This document shows positions 1-10,599 of a stretch of 64,000 bases of DNA, in pieces. The stretch's first letter is position 1; every line of letters starts with the position of its first letter. A program made the position numbers and the translations under genes. The stretch comes from Diogma glabrata. Lineage: Eukaryota; Arthropoda; Insecta; Diptera; Cylindrotomidae. Under the pieces are notes generated by a model. It did no database searches and was not told where the DNA came from. It saw nothing but the letters and a program-made list of their open reading frames with translations. The stretch covers positions 374,219,418 to 374,283,417 of the forward strand of contig OY856186.1 of the NCBI GenBank assembly GCA_963693315.1, given 5' to 3'.

Positions 1-725
1 CATAACATAACATAACATAACATAACATAACATAACATAACATAACATAACATAACATAACATAACATAACATAACATAACATAACATAACATAACATAA
101 CATAACATAACATAACATAACATAACATAACATAACATAACATAACATAACATAACATAACATAACATAACATAACATAACATAACATAACATAACATAA
201 CATAACATAACATAACATAACATAACATAACATAACATAACATAACATAACATAACATAACATAACATAACATAACATAACATAACATAACATAACATAA
301 CATAACATAACATAACATAACATAACATAACATAACATAACATAACATAACATAACATAACATAACATAACATAACATAACATAACATAACATAACATAA
401 CATAACATAATATAACATAACATAACATAACATAACATAACATAACATAACATAACATAACATAACATAACATAACATAACATAACATAACATAACATAA
501 CATAACATAACATAACATAACATAACATAACATAACATAACATAACATAACATAACATAACATAACATAACATAACATAACATAACATAACATAACATAA
601 CATAACATAACATAACATAACATAACATAACATAACATAACATAACATAACATAACATAACATAACATAACATAACATAACATAACATAACATAACATAA
701 CATAACATAACATAACATAACATAA
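1..725. repeat. (CATAA)n array, 145 in-phase units
   Basis: An uninterrupted run of the pentamer CATAA starts at the first base; I see one substitution, a C to T at 411. On the reverse strand the unit is TTATG, one base from the arthropod telomere unit TTAGG, with the G-containing strand running 5' to 3' towards base 1, as expected for a left chromosome end. It could equally be a young pentanucleotide satellite, since nothing in the window shows that base 1 is a chromosome end. The homogeneity over 725 bases argues for active maintenance, recent expansion or an assembly artefact. Confidence 0.95.
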
Positions 726-742
726 TGTTATGTTACATAACA
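726..742. repeat. Hairpin at the inner edge of the CATAA array
   Basis: TGTTATGT and ACATAACA are perfect 8-bp inverted arms around a single T. The repeat switches to the TTATG orientation for about two units and back to CATAA before unique sequence starts near 750. Confidence 0.7.
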
Positions 743-750
743 TAAATGTT

Positions 751-3073
751 GAGAAAGCCACATGTTACATTGAGAACATTGCTGAAAGCCGTAAAATTAA
801 ATCAACGATAATCAACTAAATCTTACTATTCCAATCTGACCCCAAGGTTAAGCTAAACTACAAATTTTATTATTTTACGATTATAAATTAGAAGTAATAA
901 TTTAGAGAAGAAATCGGCTACACAAAGATTAATTGGAAGTGAATTTATATTAATTGATTAGCAAGATTCAAACCTAAAACTTGTTTCTGTGAAAATACCC
1001 ATCAATTACATTTAGTTTCCCTTAGATTGACAGAAACATAATTAAATTTAACGATTTATATTTTTTTGTCTAATCATTTTCATTATATTATCTGTTCGAG
1101 ATATGTTTTGTTTCAAAGAAAGAAAATTAAAGAAAATTGAAAGAAAAACATTGATTTCAGTTCTTTAATGAATATAAAACGAAACGAAATTTAATTTGGA
1201 AAGTTGTTTGTTAAAAGTGTATTATTCTTTTAAGGTATCTTTTTTTCGATTAGGTTAGGTACATATTCATGGAGGTTTACCAAAATTGTCTATGTTTAAG
1301 GAAAAGATACTAACATTACAAGAAAATGTTTTCTTAAGACTGATTATCCTAACTAATCTGTTTTACTTTTTTCCATTACCATATTCCGTTCAATAAAATT
1401 TCATAAATATAATAATTTTGTATTTCCACATTTTTAAATTAAAAAACTTTTCAGTCAACAAAATTAGATACAAAATATCATTTTCAACTGCAAAGCAATT
1501 TAAAATTGTATTCATAGGTAGCAAAAAAATTCAATTCAATGAAACCCGTCTCGTTCTTTAAGGTGTGAACACAGAAATAAAATAATATTACTCTTTGATT
1601 TCAGCTTATATACGACGCACGTATACACAATATCATTCACTAAGCATATGAATATACTAGCACAAAAAGCGAAAAAGGATTACGTAACAAATGTTATATC
1701 GAAAGATAAGATACATATATGAAAATTATTTTTTTTCTTATATTAGGTTCAAGAAACGTATATATGGTTCTGGATCTAAATAATTTTGGGATAATAGAAG
1801 TTTTCATTTAAATGTTGTTAAGTTGCGGGATATATATATACAAAAAAATTGCTAATTCCATAAAAGTCTTTTGTAGACTAAATAAAAAGATTTATTATTT
1901 TTCTAAAAATTTTGTGAAAACAAAAATTAATTTTGCGGATTTTACAAAACATTTAAAATAAAATCAAAAATTTTTCGGACATTTTTTTAATTTAATTAAT
2001 AGTGTTTACAAATAAGTTTTTTTATTTCTACAATAATTATTGTAAAATTGTAAAATTTAAAAAAAAAATTGTGTTGCATATTTATAAAAACATTGTTGAA
2101 TGTATGTAGTATTTTGTTAGTTTCACTTAGTTATTTTATTCGAGTGTTTATAACACAATCAAAACAAAATACTTGTTTAAATGTATTTGTTGGAATAATT
2201 CCAATGTTTAAAGATCGGTCTCGACGACATTTCATCACTAGCAGTTCTATTTTTATACAAATGTGTACTACCGTTAGCATATGTCTGGGAAGGTAGAATT
2301 CTTATTAATTGTAACGACCAACAAAAATCTGATCAACGGATATTTTCTTTTAAAATCTAAAAACAAAAAGTCATCACATTATTTATACCTTCATTCCATA
2401 CTATCCAACAACTTAAGATCATTTCATAAATAATATCTGACCGTATACAACGTTTCACTGTATAAATAAATACATCTTTCATATTATTACTTCATATTAT
2501 ATATATTTTTTTGTTAAACATATAACGAAAAGGAGTTTATTGATTCTGTGCAAGTGTGTTGATCTTGCCAACATTAAATTTATTTTGTGATGTTTTGACT
2601 GAGATATGATCGCAGTATTAATAATTGATTGAATTTTGAAGGACCTTCTTATGATTGGATGGTGTGAGACGGTTTGTTTGAATAATTGTTCTTTGTCGGT
2701 TATTTGTTTTTTTTTATACGGCACATTTTCAATGTATATTGTTGTATGGTTATGTTTATTTAAAAAATGAGACAACTAAAAAACGATGAGATGGATTATT
2801 TTTTTGAAAAATATAGTTGTTCTGTGAAACGATTTTAATTATACTTTGCAATTAAGTTTTAACTTTCAAAAAATTAAGTTTTATTTTGTATTGTATTTTT
2901 GATAATATTATATTGAATGTCTTTTTTATCAAAATTTTTTTTAAAAAAATACCATTGGTTATAAACGATAGTGTCTTTAGCCTAAAAACTAGAAGAAAAA
3001 TTTGCGACTAATTAGAGGAAGAAAATTATTAATAACACTAGTTTACAAGAAAAATCTCCCGAAATAAAACCCA
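751..3073. other. AT-rich interval, no supported feature
   Basis: Open frames here are short, poor in coding character and lack plausible splice or start context. I see homopolymer-rich, intron-like or intergenic sequence only. Confidence 0.5.
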
Positions 3074-3553
3074 ACTTTTCTTATAGATTTGGACCTCCTG
3101 AACACGAATATCATATTCATTTTTTTTGGTTAGCTCTTGTTTTTGAGATATTCACGAAAAACCAAATTTTTTGGTGATCAAAAATGTTGTTTCGGTTTTT
3201 GGGTCTCATATTTTACAAAACAAACAAATTAAATATACTAATAAAACAAATGCATAGTAAATATGCCAACAAACATTTTGAGTTATATTTTGTAAAAATC
3301 CGTTAAGGATTCTGGAAGTTACAGTCGTAAAAAGTTGAAAAAATACGAAAAATTCACGTTTTTTTAAAATTTTTCCATTTTCAACACCATAAATTTTGAA
3401 CAAATAAAGACACTAATTTTTTTTAATTTCTTGGAGTCTATAGTAGCTTCAATTTTCTTTCTTTTAAGCTAAAAGATACGAATATTGGTGCAGTTTGCAC
3501 CAAGTTATTCAAGTTTTCCCAAAAAAAGTCAAAACACAAAATTTGGAAAAAAT
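3074..3553 (+). repeat. Left inverted arm of the 3.1-5.4 kb element
   Basis: Begins ACTTTTCTTATAG and ends near TTTGGAAAAAA. It aligns base by base with the reverse complement of 4901-5380, through shared stretches such as GGACCTCCTGAACACGAAT and GGTGCAGTTTGCACC. The latter is itself a 15-bp palindrome (3486-3502 area). Confidence 0.85.
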
Positions 3554-4354
3554 AGTTTTTTACTTAATTTATTGTGCCATAAATAATATTTTTAAATGTT
3601 CAGTCCTTCTCAAACATCAGTAAAGCATTATTTTAAAATAGTAAAGTTTAATTTCCATTTTTGTTTTCGAAGTTGGGAATTGGATCGATATGAGACGTAT
3701 ATAGAAAAATATAAACAAAAGATAATGAATTGTGAGGAGAGGCAAAACGTCATAACATCAGAACTATTTAGGTTAGTTCAAGCACCATAAAGTTAAGCCC
3801 CTATTTATGTCTATTAATACCTGTAAGGTTTGTTTCTTTTCTGTTTTTGGTTTTTTGATAATGTAAATTTTTTTCTATCACCGCCCACCTTGTGTTACTC
3901 CTTACGTTTATGATCATTTTAAGTTTAATTTAAGAAAGCAATTACTTCTCCTTTTCAATAGTTTTTCGGTTTTGCCAACTTTTGTTTAATTAGTTTAATT
4001 TCTTTTTAAGTAGATAGTTGTCGTATGATTAGTTGCAGATATAATCTCTCTGAGGATAAATTTAATTCCAAACATTCAAGTGAAAATATTGATTAAAAAC
4101 GAAAAAATATTACAAATATAAATTTTAAATAGTGTATTGTTTTTAAAAATCAATAAATCAATAGTGATAGGCAGCTATAAGCAAAGCAACATAAATTGTT
4201 AGTAAAGTGTGAGGTCAAGTTTATTTAAATGGCGTCGTCAAGAAGTTTCAAGTGTAAAAATAGTCCAAATTCATTTTGTTTTATTTGTGGAAGTAACATA
4301 ATACATACTGCTAAAATAATCACCCCATTTAAAAGAACTGCCTATCTTCATTAC

Positions 4355-4840
4355 TAACTGGTATTTTCCAACTCCTAAAATAAATCCGAGGTGGGAGGAG
4401 CTAGATTATGTCAAAAAACTTCACAAAAACCATATAAAAATAAAATAAATCGTTTGTCCAAAAAAGACATTTCATAATCAAATAACTGATATTTGTCAAC
4501 TCCTAAAATAAGTTCGAGGTGTGAGGAGCTAGATCATGTTAAAAAACTTCACAAAAAAAATCTCAATTTCGAGAAAAATCATATAAAAATAAAATACAAC
4601 TTTTGTAAAAAAAAGACATTTCATAATCAACTAACTGATATTTTCCAACTCCTAAAATAAGTCCGAGGTGGAAGAAGCTAGATCATGTCAAAAAATTTCA
4701 CAAAAAAAATCTCAATTTCGAGAAAAATCATATACAAATAAAATACAACTTTTGTCAAAAAAAGTCATTTCATAATCAACTAACTGATATTTTCCAACTA
4801 CTAAAATAATCCCGAAGTAGGAGGAGCTAGATATAATACG
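4355..4840 (+). repeat. ~149-bp tandem repeat, about 3.3 copies
   Basis: Copies begin near 4355, 4482, 4632 and 4781, each with ACTGATATTTTCCAACT followed by CTAAAATAA, GAGGAGCTAGAT and CATTTCATAATCAA. The first copy lacks about 23 bases present in copies 2 and 3, and the fourth is cut short near 4840. A similar GGGAGGAG/TTTTCCAACT motif recurs at 18.5 kb and 41.6 kb. Confidence 0.85.
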
Positions 4841-4900
4841 AAAACAACCTATATATAAATCAATTATGTTGCAGAGTTTGAATTATTCTTATAGTTAAAT

Positions 4901-5380
4901 TTTTTTCTCCAAATTTTGAATTTTGACTTTCTTTGGGAAAACTTGAATAACTTGGTGCAAACTGCACCAATATTCGTATCTTTTAGCTTAAAAGAAAGAA
5001 AATTGAAGCTACTATAGGCTTCAAGTAATTAAAAAAATTAGTGTCTTTATTTGTTCAAAATTTATGGTGTTGAAAATGGAAAAATTTAAAAAAAACGTGA
5101 ATTTTTCGTATTTTTTCAACTTTTTTCGACTGTAACTTCCAGAATCCTTAACGGATTTTTACAAAATATAACTCAAAATGTTTGTTGGCATATTTACTAT
5201 GCATTTGTTTTATTAGTATATTTAATTTGTTTGTTTTGTAAAATATGAGACCCAAAAACCGAAACAACATTTTTGATCACCAAAAAATTTGGTTTTTCGT
5301 GAATATCTCAAAAACAAGAGCTAACCAAAAAAAATGAATATGATATTCGTGTTCAGGAGGTCCAAATCCATAAGAAAAGT
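4901..5380 (-). repeat. Right inverted arm of the 3.1-5.4 kb element
   Basis: Reverse complement of 3074-3553, same length. The flanks diverge abruptly beyond 5380, where GAGACAAAAG follows in place of the sequence outside the left arm. Confidence 0.85.
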
Positions 5381-5585
5381 GAGACAAAAGGGAGACAAAA
5401 AAAGTTAAAAATTTGTAAACTAGTGTAATGTGACTTTCTTTTATGTGGAATTTGGAATTTAATTTGGAAATTTTTTTATGTGTAAATAAAAACTAAATAT
5501 GTTTTACCAATAAATTAATAATAGTGAAATAATATATTATTAAGTTGTGAGAAAAATTTTAATTCTGTGTTTTCTCTAAATACAG

Positions 5586-5854
5586 TTTTGTTGGTTGTGT
5601 TGGCAAAAAATAACTTAACAAGGAAAACAAACGGTACAACACGTTTAGTGAAAGTACGCGTTTCTGGAAAAAAAGTCTTGAATTGTAAAGTAGTTACAAC
5701 ATCTACTACTACTGTATCACAAGACTATAACAAGTATATGTGGACTATAAGAAAAGGATTTAGTAAATCGAAACCAGATATAAAATCAGTCGTGGGGCGT
5801 GATATTCTAACAGACAATGGTAGTGAAGTTTGTTGTTTTTGCACGATTCCATAA
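5586..5854 (+). CDS. Candidate terminal exon, unidentified protein
   Basis: An open frame of about 89 codons follows a possible acceptor (TTTCTCTAAATACAG, ending at 5585) and stops at TAA 5852-5854. The predicted peptide has a mixed, protein-like composition: a basic first half, a Ser/Thr run, then KSKPDIKSVVGRDILTDNG. That is unusual among the Leu/Ile/Phe/Lys-only shadow ORFs nearby. I recognise no family. It could be the last coding exon of a + strand gene, a decayed element ORF, or chance. No upstream exon was found; the 3.1-5.4 kb element lies directly upstream. Confidence 0.25.
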
Positions 5855-6075
5855 AGAGGATTCAATTGAAGCAGCAAATTATTAATTTTGATCGGTGAGT
5901 TTGGGATAGCAAGCAGACGAATAATAAATGGAATTTGGAATATTACTTCAGCATCATCATCAACGTTCAACAATTTAAGTTAAGTCTTTTTTGTTTTTTT
6001 CTACTTTTTCATTTTCTGTACATATTAGAATGGTCGTTTTAAATTTTTTTAGAAAATTCCTTAAAAAAATTCTTT

Positions 6076-6748
6076 GGGGTCAAAAAACCACGAGAACAAT
6101 TTTTTTTAATGAAAAGAACACGTGCCGCAAAATCATCGAAGTTGATTTTTTGATAATATCGTTAATATCTTATAAAATATGCATATTTTAAAAAATCACA
6201 GAATCATTTTTGAAGGAAATTTAATTTTCTACAAAAATAGTAGGAAGTCATTTTTTTCCTAAAACGTATATTTCAGATTATATTTTGAAATAAATCTCGA
6301 AATTCTTCGAAACTCGTAAAAACAAATGATGAACATTTTGACGAAAAAGGAATAATTTTGATTTTTCTTGTCACGATTATTTTTTATTTTTTTTATTCTG
6401 TATAATAAAAAGAAAATTAGGACTTTTTCGTCATTTTTATTATTTATTGTTTTTATATATTACGAAGATTTACAAGTTTTTGATTTCAAAATATCATCTA
6501 TGTTTGAGGAAAAAACGTTACGTTACGAACTATACGTTTAAGGAAAAAATGACATACACCTTTTTTGTAGAGAATTAAATTTCCTACAAAAATGTTTATA
6601 TGATTTTGCTGAAATTTGGATATTTTATGAGATATTTAAAAAATGTACGATTTTATCAAAAAATCAACGTCGATGATTTTGCGGCACATATTTTTTGATA
6701 AAAAAAATTGCCCACGTGGTTTTTAACCACAAATATTTTTTTTAGGGG
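6076..6748. repeat. Old imperfect palindromic element (MITE-like)
   Basis: Arms of roughly 210-300 bases pair with many mismatches. GCCGCAAAATCATCGA at 6124-6139 matches the reverse complement of TCGATGATTTTGCGGC near 6670, and GACGAAAAAG (6340-6349) matches CTTTTTCGTC (6423-6432). Pairing continues to within about 40 bases of the centre near 6390. There is no ORF of interest inside, and divergence between arms suggests an old insertion. Confidence 0.7.
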
Positions 6749-7984
6749 GCGTCGGCAAATTTATTTTTTAATGACCAGTCTAATACATACATATTTTGAA
6801 GTTTTTGTTTTAATATGATCAATTAAACTTGATTTAGAGTTTTTCCTGAGCCAGAGGCCATTTTCATATTATTACAAATTGTTAACATTCCAGTATAAAC
6901 AGAAACCTGTTTATTACATAATGATAATTTCACAAATCCACATATAAACTATAGTTTGATACTGGAAGATCTTCTTTATGATCATTTTTATCACTCCGTT
7001 CAATCACTTAAAGATTAAGTCAACAAATGATGCTCCGTTCAATATCTTTAAGTCAACAAATTAAACCCACAAATTCAAGATAAAGATAGCAAATAATAAA
7101 ATTTAGCTTATTTCTAAAATGACTCGTTATGAATTGCATTAATTTTTTAAAATTATTTTTAATAAAATATGTTGTGTAATTATAGAAATTGCAATATGAT
7201 CACAGCACATTGAAACCATTTCAGAACTAGCTCTCACTAGATCTCACGTCCCAATCAATATTAATTCTAGCTTTTGGATCTTTTTATTGCTTGATGAAAA
7301 TCAACATTATGTAGTCAATTAAATTACCCGGGTAGTATATCAAGAAAGACAGGTAGTCGAGTATGTCGAAATAATTGGTATTGGATACCTTACTCTCTAG
7401 GACCCCTAGCGAACAATAGATCTAATTACTACTTTGTTTACAGGTTTGATCATTTTTTGTCACAAAATTCATTTACTAATAGAAGCCATCCGACCAAACG
7501 CTCTTGACCTCAACATGAGACTTGTTACGAATTCTTATCATGCGTTATATCCATGCGGAATCATAAGTTCAGTGGTTATTTTTCATTCATTCTTTTGGCT
7601 GTCTTTCGTTGAATGTTTTGACATATATACATGAACGAGTGTACAATATTTTCAGTTCCACTAAGTTCAGTTCATTTTTTTTAAATTCTAAACAAATGTT
7701 TTGGGATAACCCAACTTTTATTTTACTATAGTTTTTCAATTAAATATATAGTTTAATGTATGTAGAATAATTAGTCAAATTTAGTATGGTTAAACAACTT
7801 TTATTAATTAGCCAAATTCAAATATTCATATTTTGTGTGATTGTTCCCAAACTAACCAAATAACACATCCAATAGCAAGAAAAGTGTTGCATCAGTTTTA
7901 ATATTTCCGGTATGAGTAAATAACGTTTGATACAGCAATTACGATCAACTGTATCTATTTGTTTTCTTTGTGGATAAAGCTTTT
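6749..7984. other. Interval without a supported gene
   Basis: A 66-codon frame at 7434-7634 follows an acceptor-like TTTGTTTACAG, but its peptide is not recognisable and no donor is obvious. A short imperfect direct repeat (CTCCGTTCAAT...AAGTCAACAAAT) lies at 6995-7065. Nothing else stands out. Confidence 0.4.
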
Positions 7985-8117
7985 ATTTTGTAGCATTAAC
8001 ATTGCCATTGTGACAACGATTGGCTATTGTATTTGTTATTATTCATATTCAACATTTGCCGGTACCATTACTATTATATTGAATTTCATATTCAACATTC
8101 GCTGGTATCGTTGGCAC
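7985..8117 (+). repeat. Tandem repeat of the CAACAATCGC/GGCGCAAC family, left part
   Basis: Two diverged units with TTCAACATT(T/C)GC and GGTACC/GGTATC lie just left of the decayed hAT element. The same unit resumes to its right at 9636-9918, so the element appears to interrupt an older array. Confidence 0.55.
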
Positions 8118-9585
8118 TAGGGTTTGCAATACCGGTTAATCGGTTTACCGGTTAACCGGTAAACCACACAAAAACACATTATATAAAACTGGTAAATTTA
8201 TAATTTTTTACCGGTTTCGGTAAAAAAATTAAACAAACTTATATTTATGCTTATTTAATTGAAAAAATTAATAATTATAATATTCTGAAGAAAATTAATT
8301 AATTTTTAATAAAAAAGCATAAAATGGACCTAACTCAACAAATTTTATGACATGAAAAAATCCAAGAAAGAAATTCCTCAAAAGATACTGTGAAATATTC
8401 CTTCTTATTATTCTAACAGTTTGCCGCAAGTAAATAATCGCAGATACATGATGCTCGTTTGTTCATGGCAAATACAGCTTTTGGAATCTGGTTCTTGCCA
8501 TCTAATAAATGTTTAACGCTGTTGACCAACATGTTCAAATGTTCAAACTTAATAGAACATTGATTCAATTACGACTGATAATGCTGCCGTTAGGAAAAAG
8601 TAGAATCTTTGATTAACGCTTATCGTCAATAGGGTTTATTTACTTCAGCTAATGATTATAATTATATGTTATAAAAGAAGCATCAGCAATATTCATGTTG
8701 GGGAAATAGATATTTTGAAGAAACAGACCCTTCGTAGACGAAGAAAATTTTGCAGTATTAGTTGCCGTACCATCTTAGGTTGGTCATGTTCAACATAACG
8801 AAATAAGTTTCGTAATAGCAAAACTTAGAAAAGTTGTGATGTTTCGCAAATTACCAATAAAGAAAGACATTCTACGAAAACATGGTAAGGTGGTGAAAAA
8901 AATCACTATCCTTGATTCTAGATTCAAGATCGAGCAGTCTTTTTGCAATACTAGAAAGTTTAATCGCCATTGAATCTGATTTAGACTTTTCAGACAGTGA
9001 AATTATTTAAGCTCAAATTCAGAAGTATGCACTTCCAGTGATCGACCAACTTCGTCCATATTAGGATTGTCAGAACTCAGAATTAACAATAAAAGAAAGG
9101 CTGCAAAGTACAAATGAACAGAAAATGAATAAACACTTTGTGAAAAGTGGTAAGGGATTCACAAATATTATTAAAAGTTAAATTGACTTTCTCCAAGAAC
9201 AAAACATTCGTGGCAAATATTTAGAGAAAGCTTTTAATAAATTAGTTACCCATACGAACAACAAGTGTCGAATTCAAGCGTGCGTTTGCAGCAACTAGTC
9301 TGTTTTGCACTAAAGGTCAAACTTTTAATGATAATACTTTAGAGACAACGTGGTGTTTCTTACACCAATATTTTAATAACCAAAACCTTGAAAATTTTCA
9401 AGATTTAAATTATTTTTAAATTTTCTTCTTCAAATATTATTATTTATTATTATATACTATTACACGCAAATTTAAGTTATAAATAGTCTGCTTAAACTAA
9501 TCATTAAAGATAGTTAGATCAAAGTTTATTATTTCGGTAAATTACCGATTAACCGTTTTATAAAAGTTTTACCGGTATTTGGCGC
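8118..9585 (+). mobile_element. Decayed hAT element with ACCGGTTAACCGGT-type ends
   Basis: The left end reads AGGGTTTGCAATACCGG followed by stacked ACCGGTTAACCGGT motifs. The right end has the complementary sense, TACCGATTAACCG and TTTTACCGGTATT, but lacks the last few bases of the terminus. TTTGCAATACCGG-type termini are common in one group of hAT elements. Transposase remnants lie between the ends on the + strand. No clean 8-bp duplication can be shown because the right tip is lost. Confidence 0.7.
8400..9420 (+). pseudogene. hAT transposase remnant
   Basis: Two conserved blocks survive among stops and frameshifts. At 8891-8938 the frame gives VKKITILDSRFKIEQS, matching the (L)DPRFK block of BED/hAT transposases, with Pro replaced by Ser. 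At 9293-9380 it gives FCTKGQTFNDNTLETTW then CFLHQYFNN, matching the C-terminal block LNDxTLExxCFLR-Y of hAT transposases. Between them are fragments such as KYALPVIDQLRPY, and a stop after EQNIRGKY-like sequence. The copy cannot make a functional enzyme. It lies in the same sense as the element ends suggest. Confidence 0.7.
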
Positions 9586-9635
9586 ACCAGTTGGCGCACC
9601 GGTTTTTATTTATATTATATTTCCTTTTTGATGTT

Positions 9636-9918
9636 TTTATTTTGATTCAACAATCGCATGTACATTAGGTGCAACAATATTTTTAGTATATAACATCATT
9701 GGATATTATTATTTTGAATTCAACAATCACAAGTACATCAGGCGCAACGATTTATTTTTATTATATTGCATCTTTGGATATTATTATTTTGATTTCTACA
9801 ATCGCATGTACATCAGCCACAACAATTTATTTTTAAATTTTTTGCATCATTGTTCGTGTTCAACAATTGCCGTTACCTTTGGCGCAACGATTGGTTGTTT
9901 TATTTTTAATAATTTATA
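9636..9918 (+). repeat. ~73-bp tandem repeat, four diverged copies
   Basis: Copies start near 9636, 9707, 9781 and 9853. Each carries (A/T)CAACAATCGC or a variant, GTACAT(C/T)AG and G(C/T)GCAAC(A/G)AT, then a T/A-rich spacer. Related sequence occurs at 32.5, 35.9, 51.1 and 52.5 kb, mostly upstream of the hairpin-ended repeat described at 17.3, 32.8 and 36.0 kb. Confidence 0.75.
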
Positions 9919-9949
9919 TATTTTTCACTATAATTTGGCTAGTAAGGAG

Positions 9950-10130
9950 GAGAATGCATAAAGACTTGAATCAAATTCAAATAATGAAGGTGAGCGATTT
10001 ACACATTGATTTAAACATTTTAATGATTTAAAAATTTTAATTTTTGAATGTAATAAAGTTTTATGTGATGTGTTATGTGTGATGGGCATCGTCAGAATCT
10101 CTTTTCTATGTTAATTTGAACCCATCTTTT
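9950..10130 (+). repeat. 5' part of the hairpin-ended dispersed repeat (diverged)
   Basis: AAGGAGGAGAATGCA, ATTTAAACATTTTAATG and GTGTGATGGGCATCGTCAGA line up with the copies at 32.8 and 36.0 kb, and the copy follows the same 73-bp tandem array. Its 3' hairpin end is not found. Confidence 0.45.
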
Positions 10131-10367
10131 GGAATGGGCTGAAGAAGGGCATAATCGAACTCACAGACTGCCGTCAGTCGAAAAATTTAAATCTAAAGGC
10201 ACGCCATTCCTCTAATGTTCCTAATACTAATTTCATATCTTACTTTCTATTTGTCAACGCAACAAGTTGTGTGTTTGAAGTCTCTCTTGTTAAACATTTT
10301 TGCTAATACCAACTGTTGATTACGTCCAGAGCTTTAACTTTCCATTAAATTTTCTCTGAAAATTCTT

Positions 10368-10571
10368 CTAGCTTGATGTCAATCCAATAACGGACCTTTT
10401 TATAGAATTTGATACAGCCTTTGAGATTTTTGAATCCGAAGTCTTTCTGATTTTATGTTTCAAGATCTTTCCATAAGTTATCTTGCCGTCATCTTTAATA
10501 GGAGTTAAGGCGCTACTAGTAGCTTTAGTGAAGGGTGGCCTATATTGTATACAAATGCATTGTTGCTGCAC
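10368..10571 (-). CDS. Unassigned small basic ORF
   Basis: A 67-codon frame rich in Lys, Ser and Ile, with the segment TPIKDDGKITYGKILKHK. It is more protein-like than neighbouring frames, and on its strand a CAG precedes it, so it could be an exon or part of an element ORF. No domain, start context or partner exon is recognised, so treat it as a hypothesis only. Confidence 0.15.
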   Translation of the reverse strand: MQQQCICIQYRPPFTKATSSALTPIKDDGKITYGKILKHKIRKTSDSKISKAVSNSIKRSVIGLTSS

Positions 10572-10599
10572 AAAATTTTCTTTTTTATATAAAGTTTAT

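Larger units (their letters stand above)
3074..5380. mobile_element. Foldback-type element with 480-bp inverted termini
   Basis: The outer 480 bases at each end (3074-3553 and 4901-5380) are reverse complements with only a few mismatches. The 1.35-kb interior holds no transposase-like ORF but has a tandem array at 4355-4840. Long inverted termini around a repeat-filled, non-coding interior fit a Foldback-like or other non-autonomous DNA transposon. No target duplication was identified, so the exact ends are estimates from where the match stops. The small ORF at 3206-3403 (-) and its mirror in the right arm are by-products of the arms. Confidence 0.8.
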
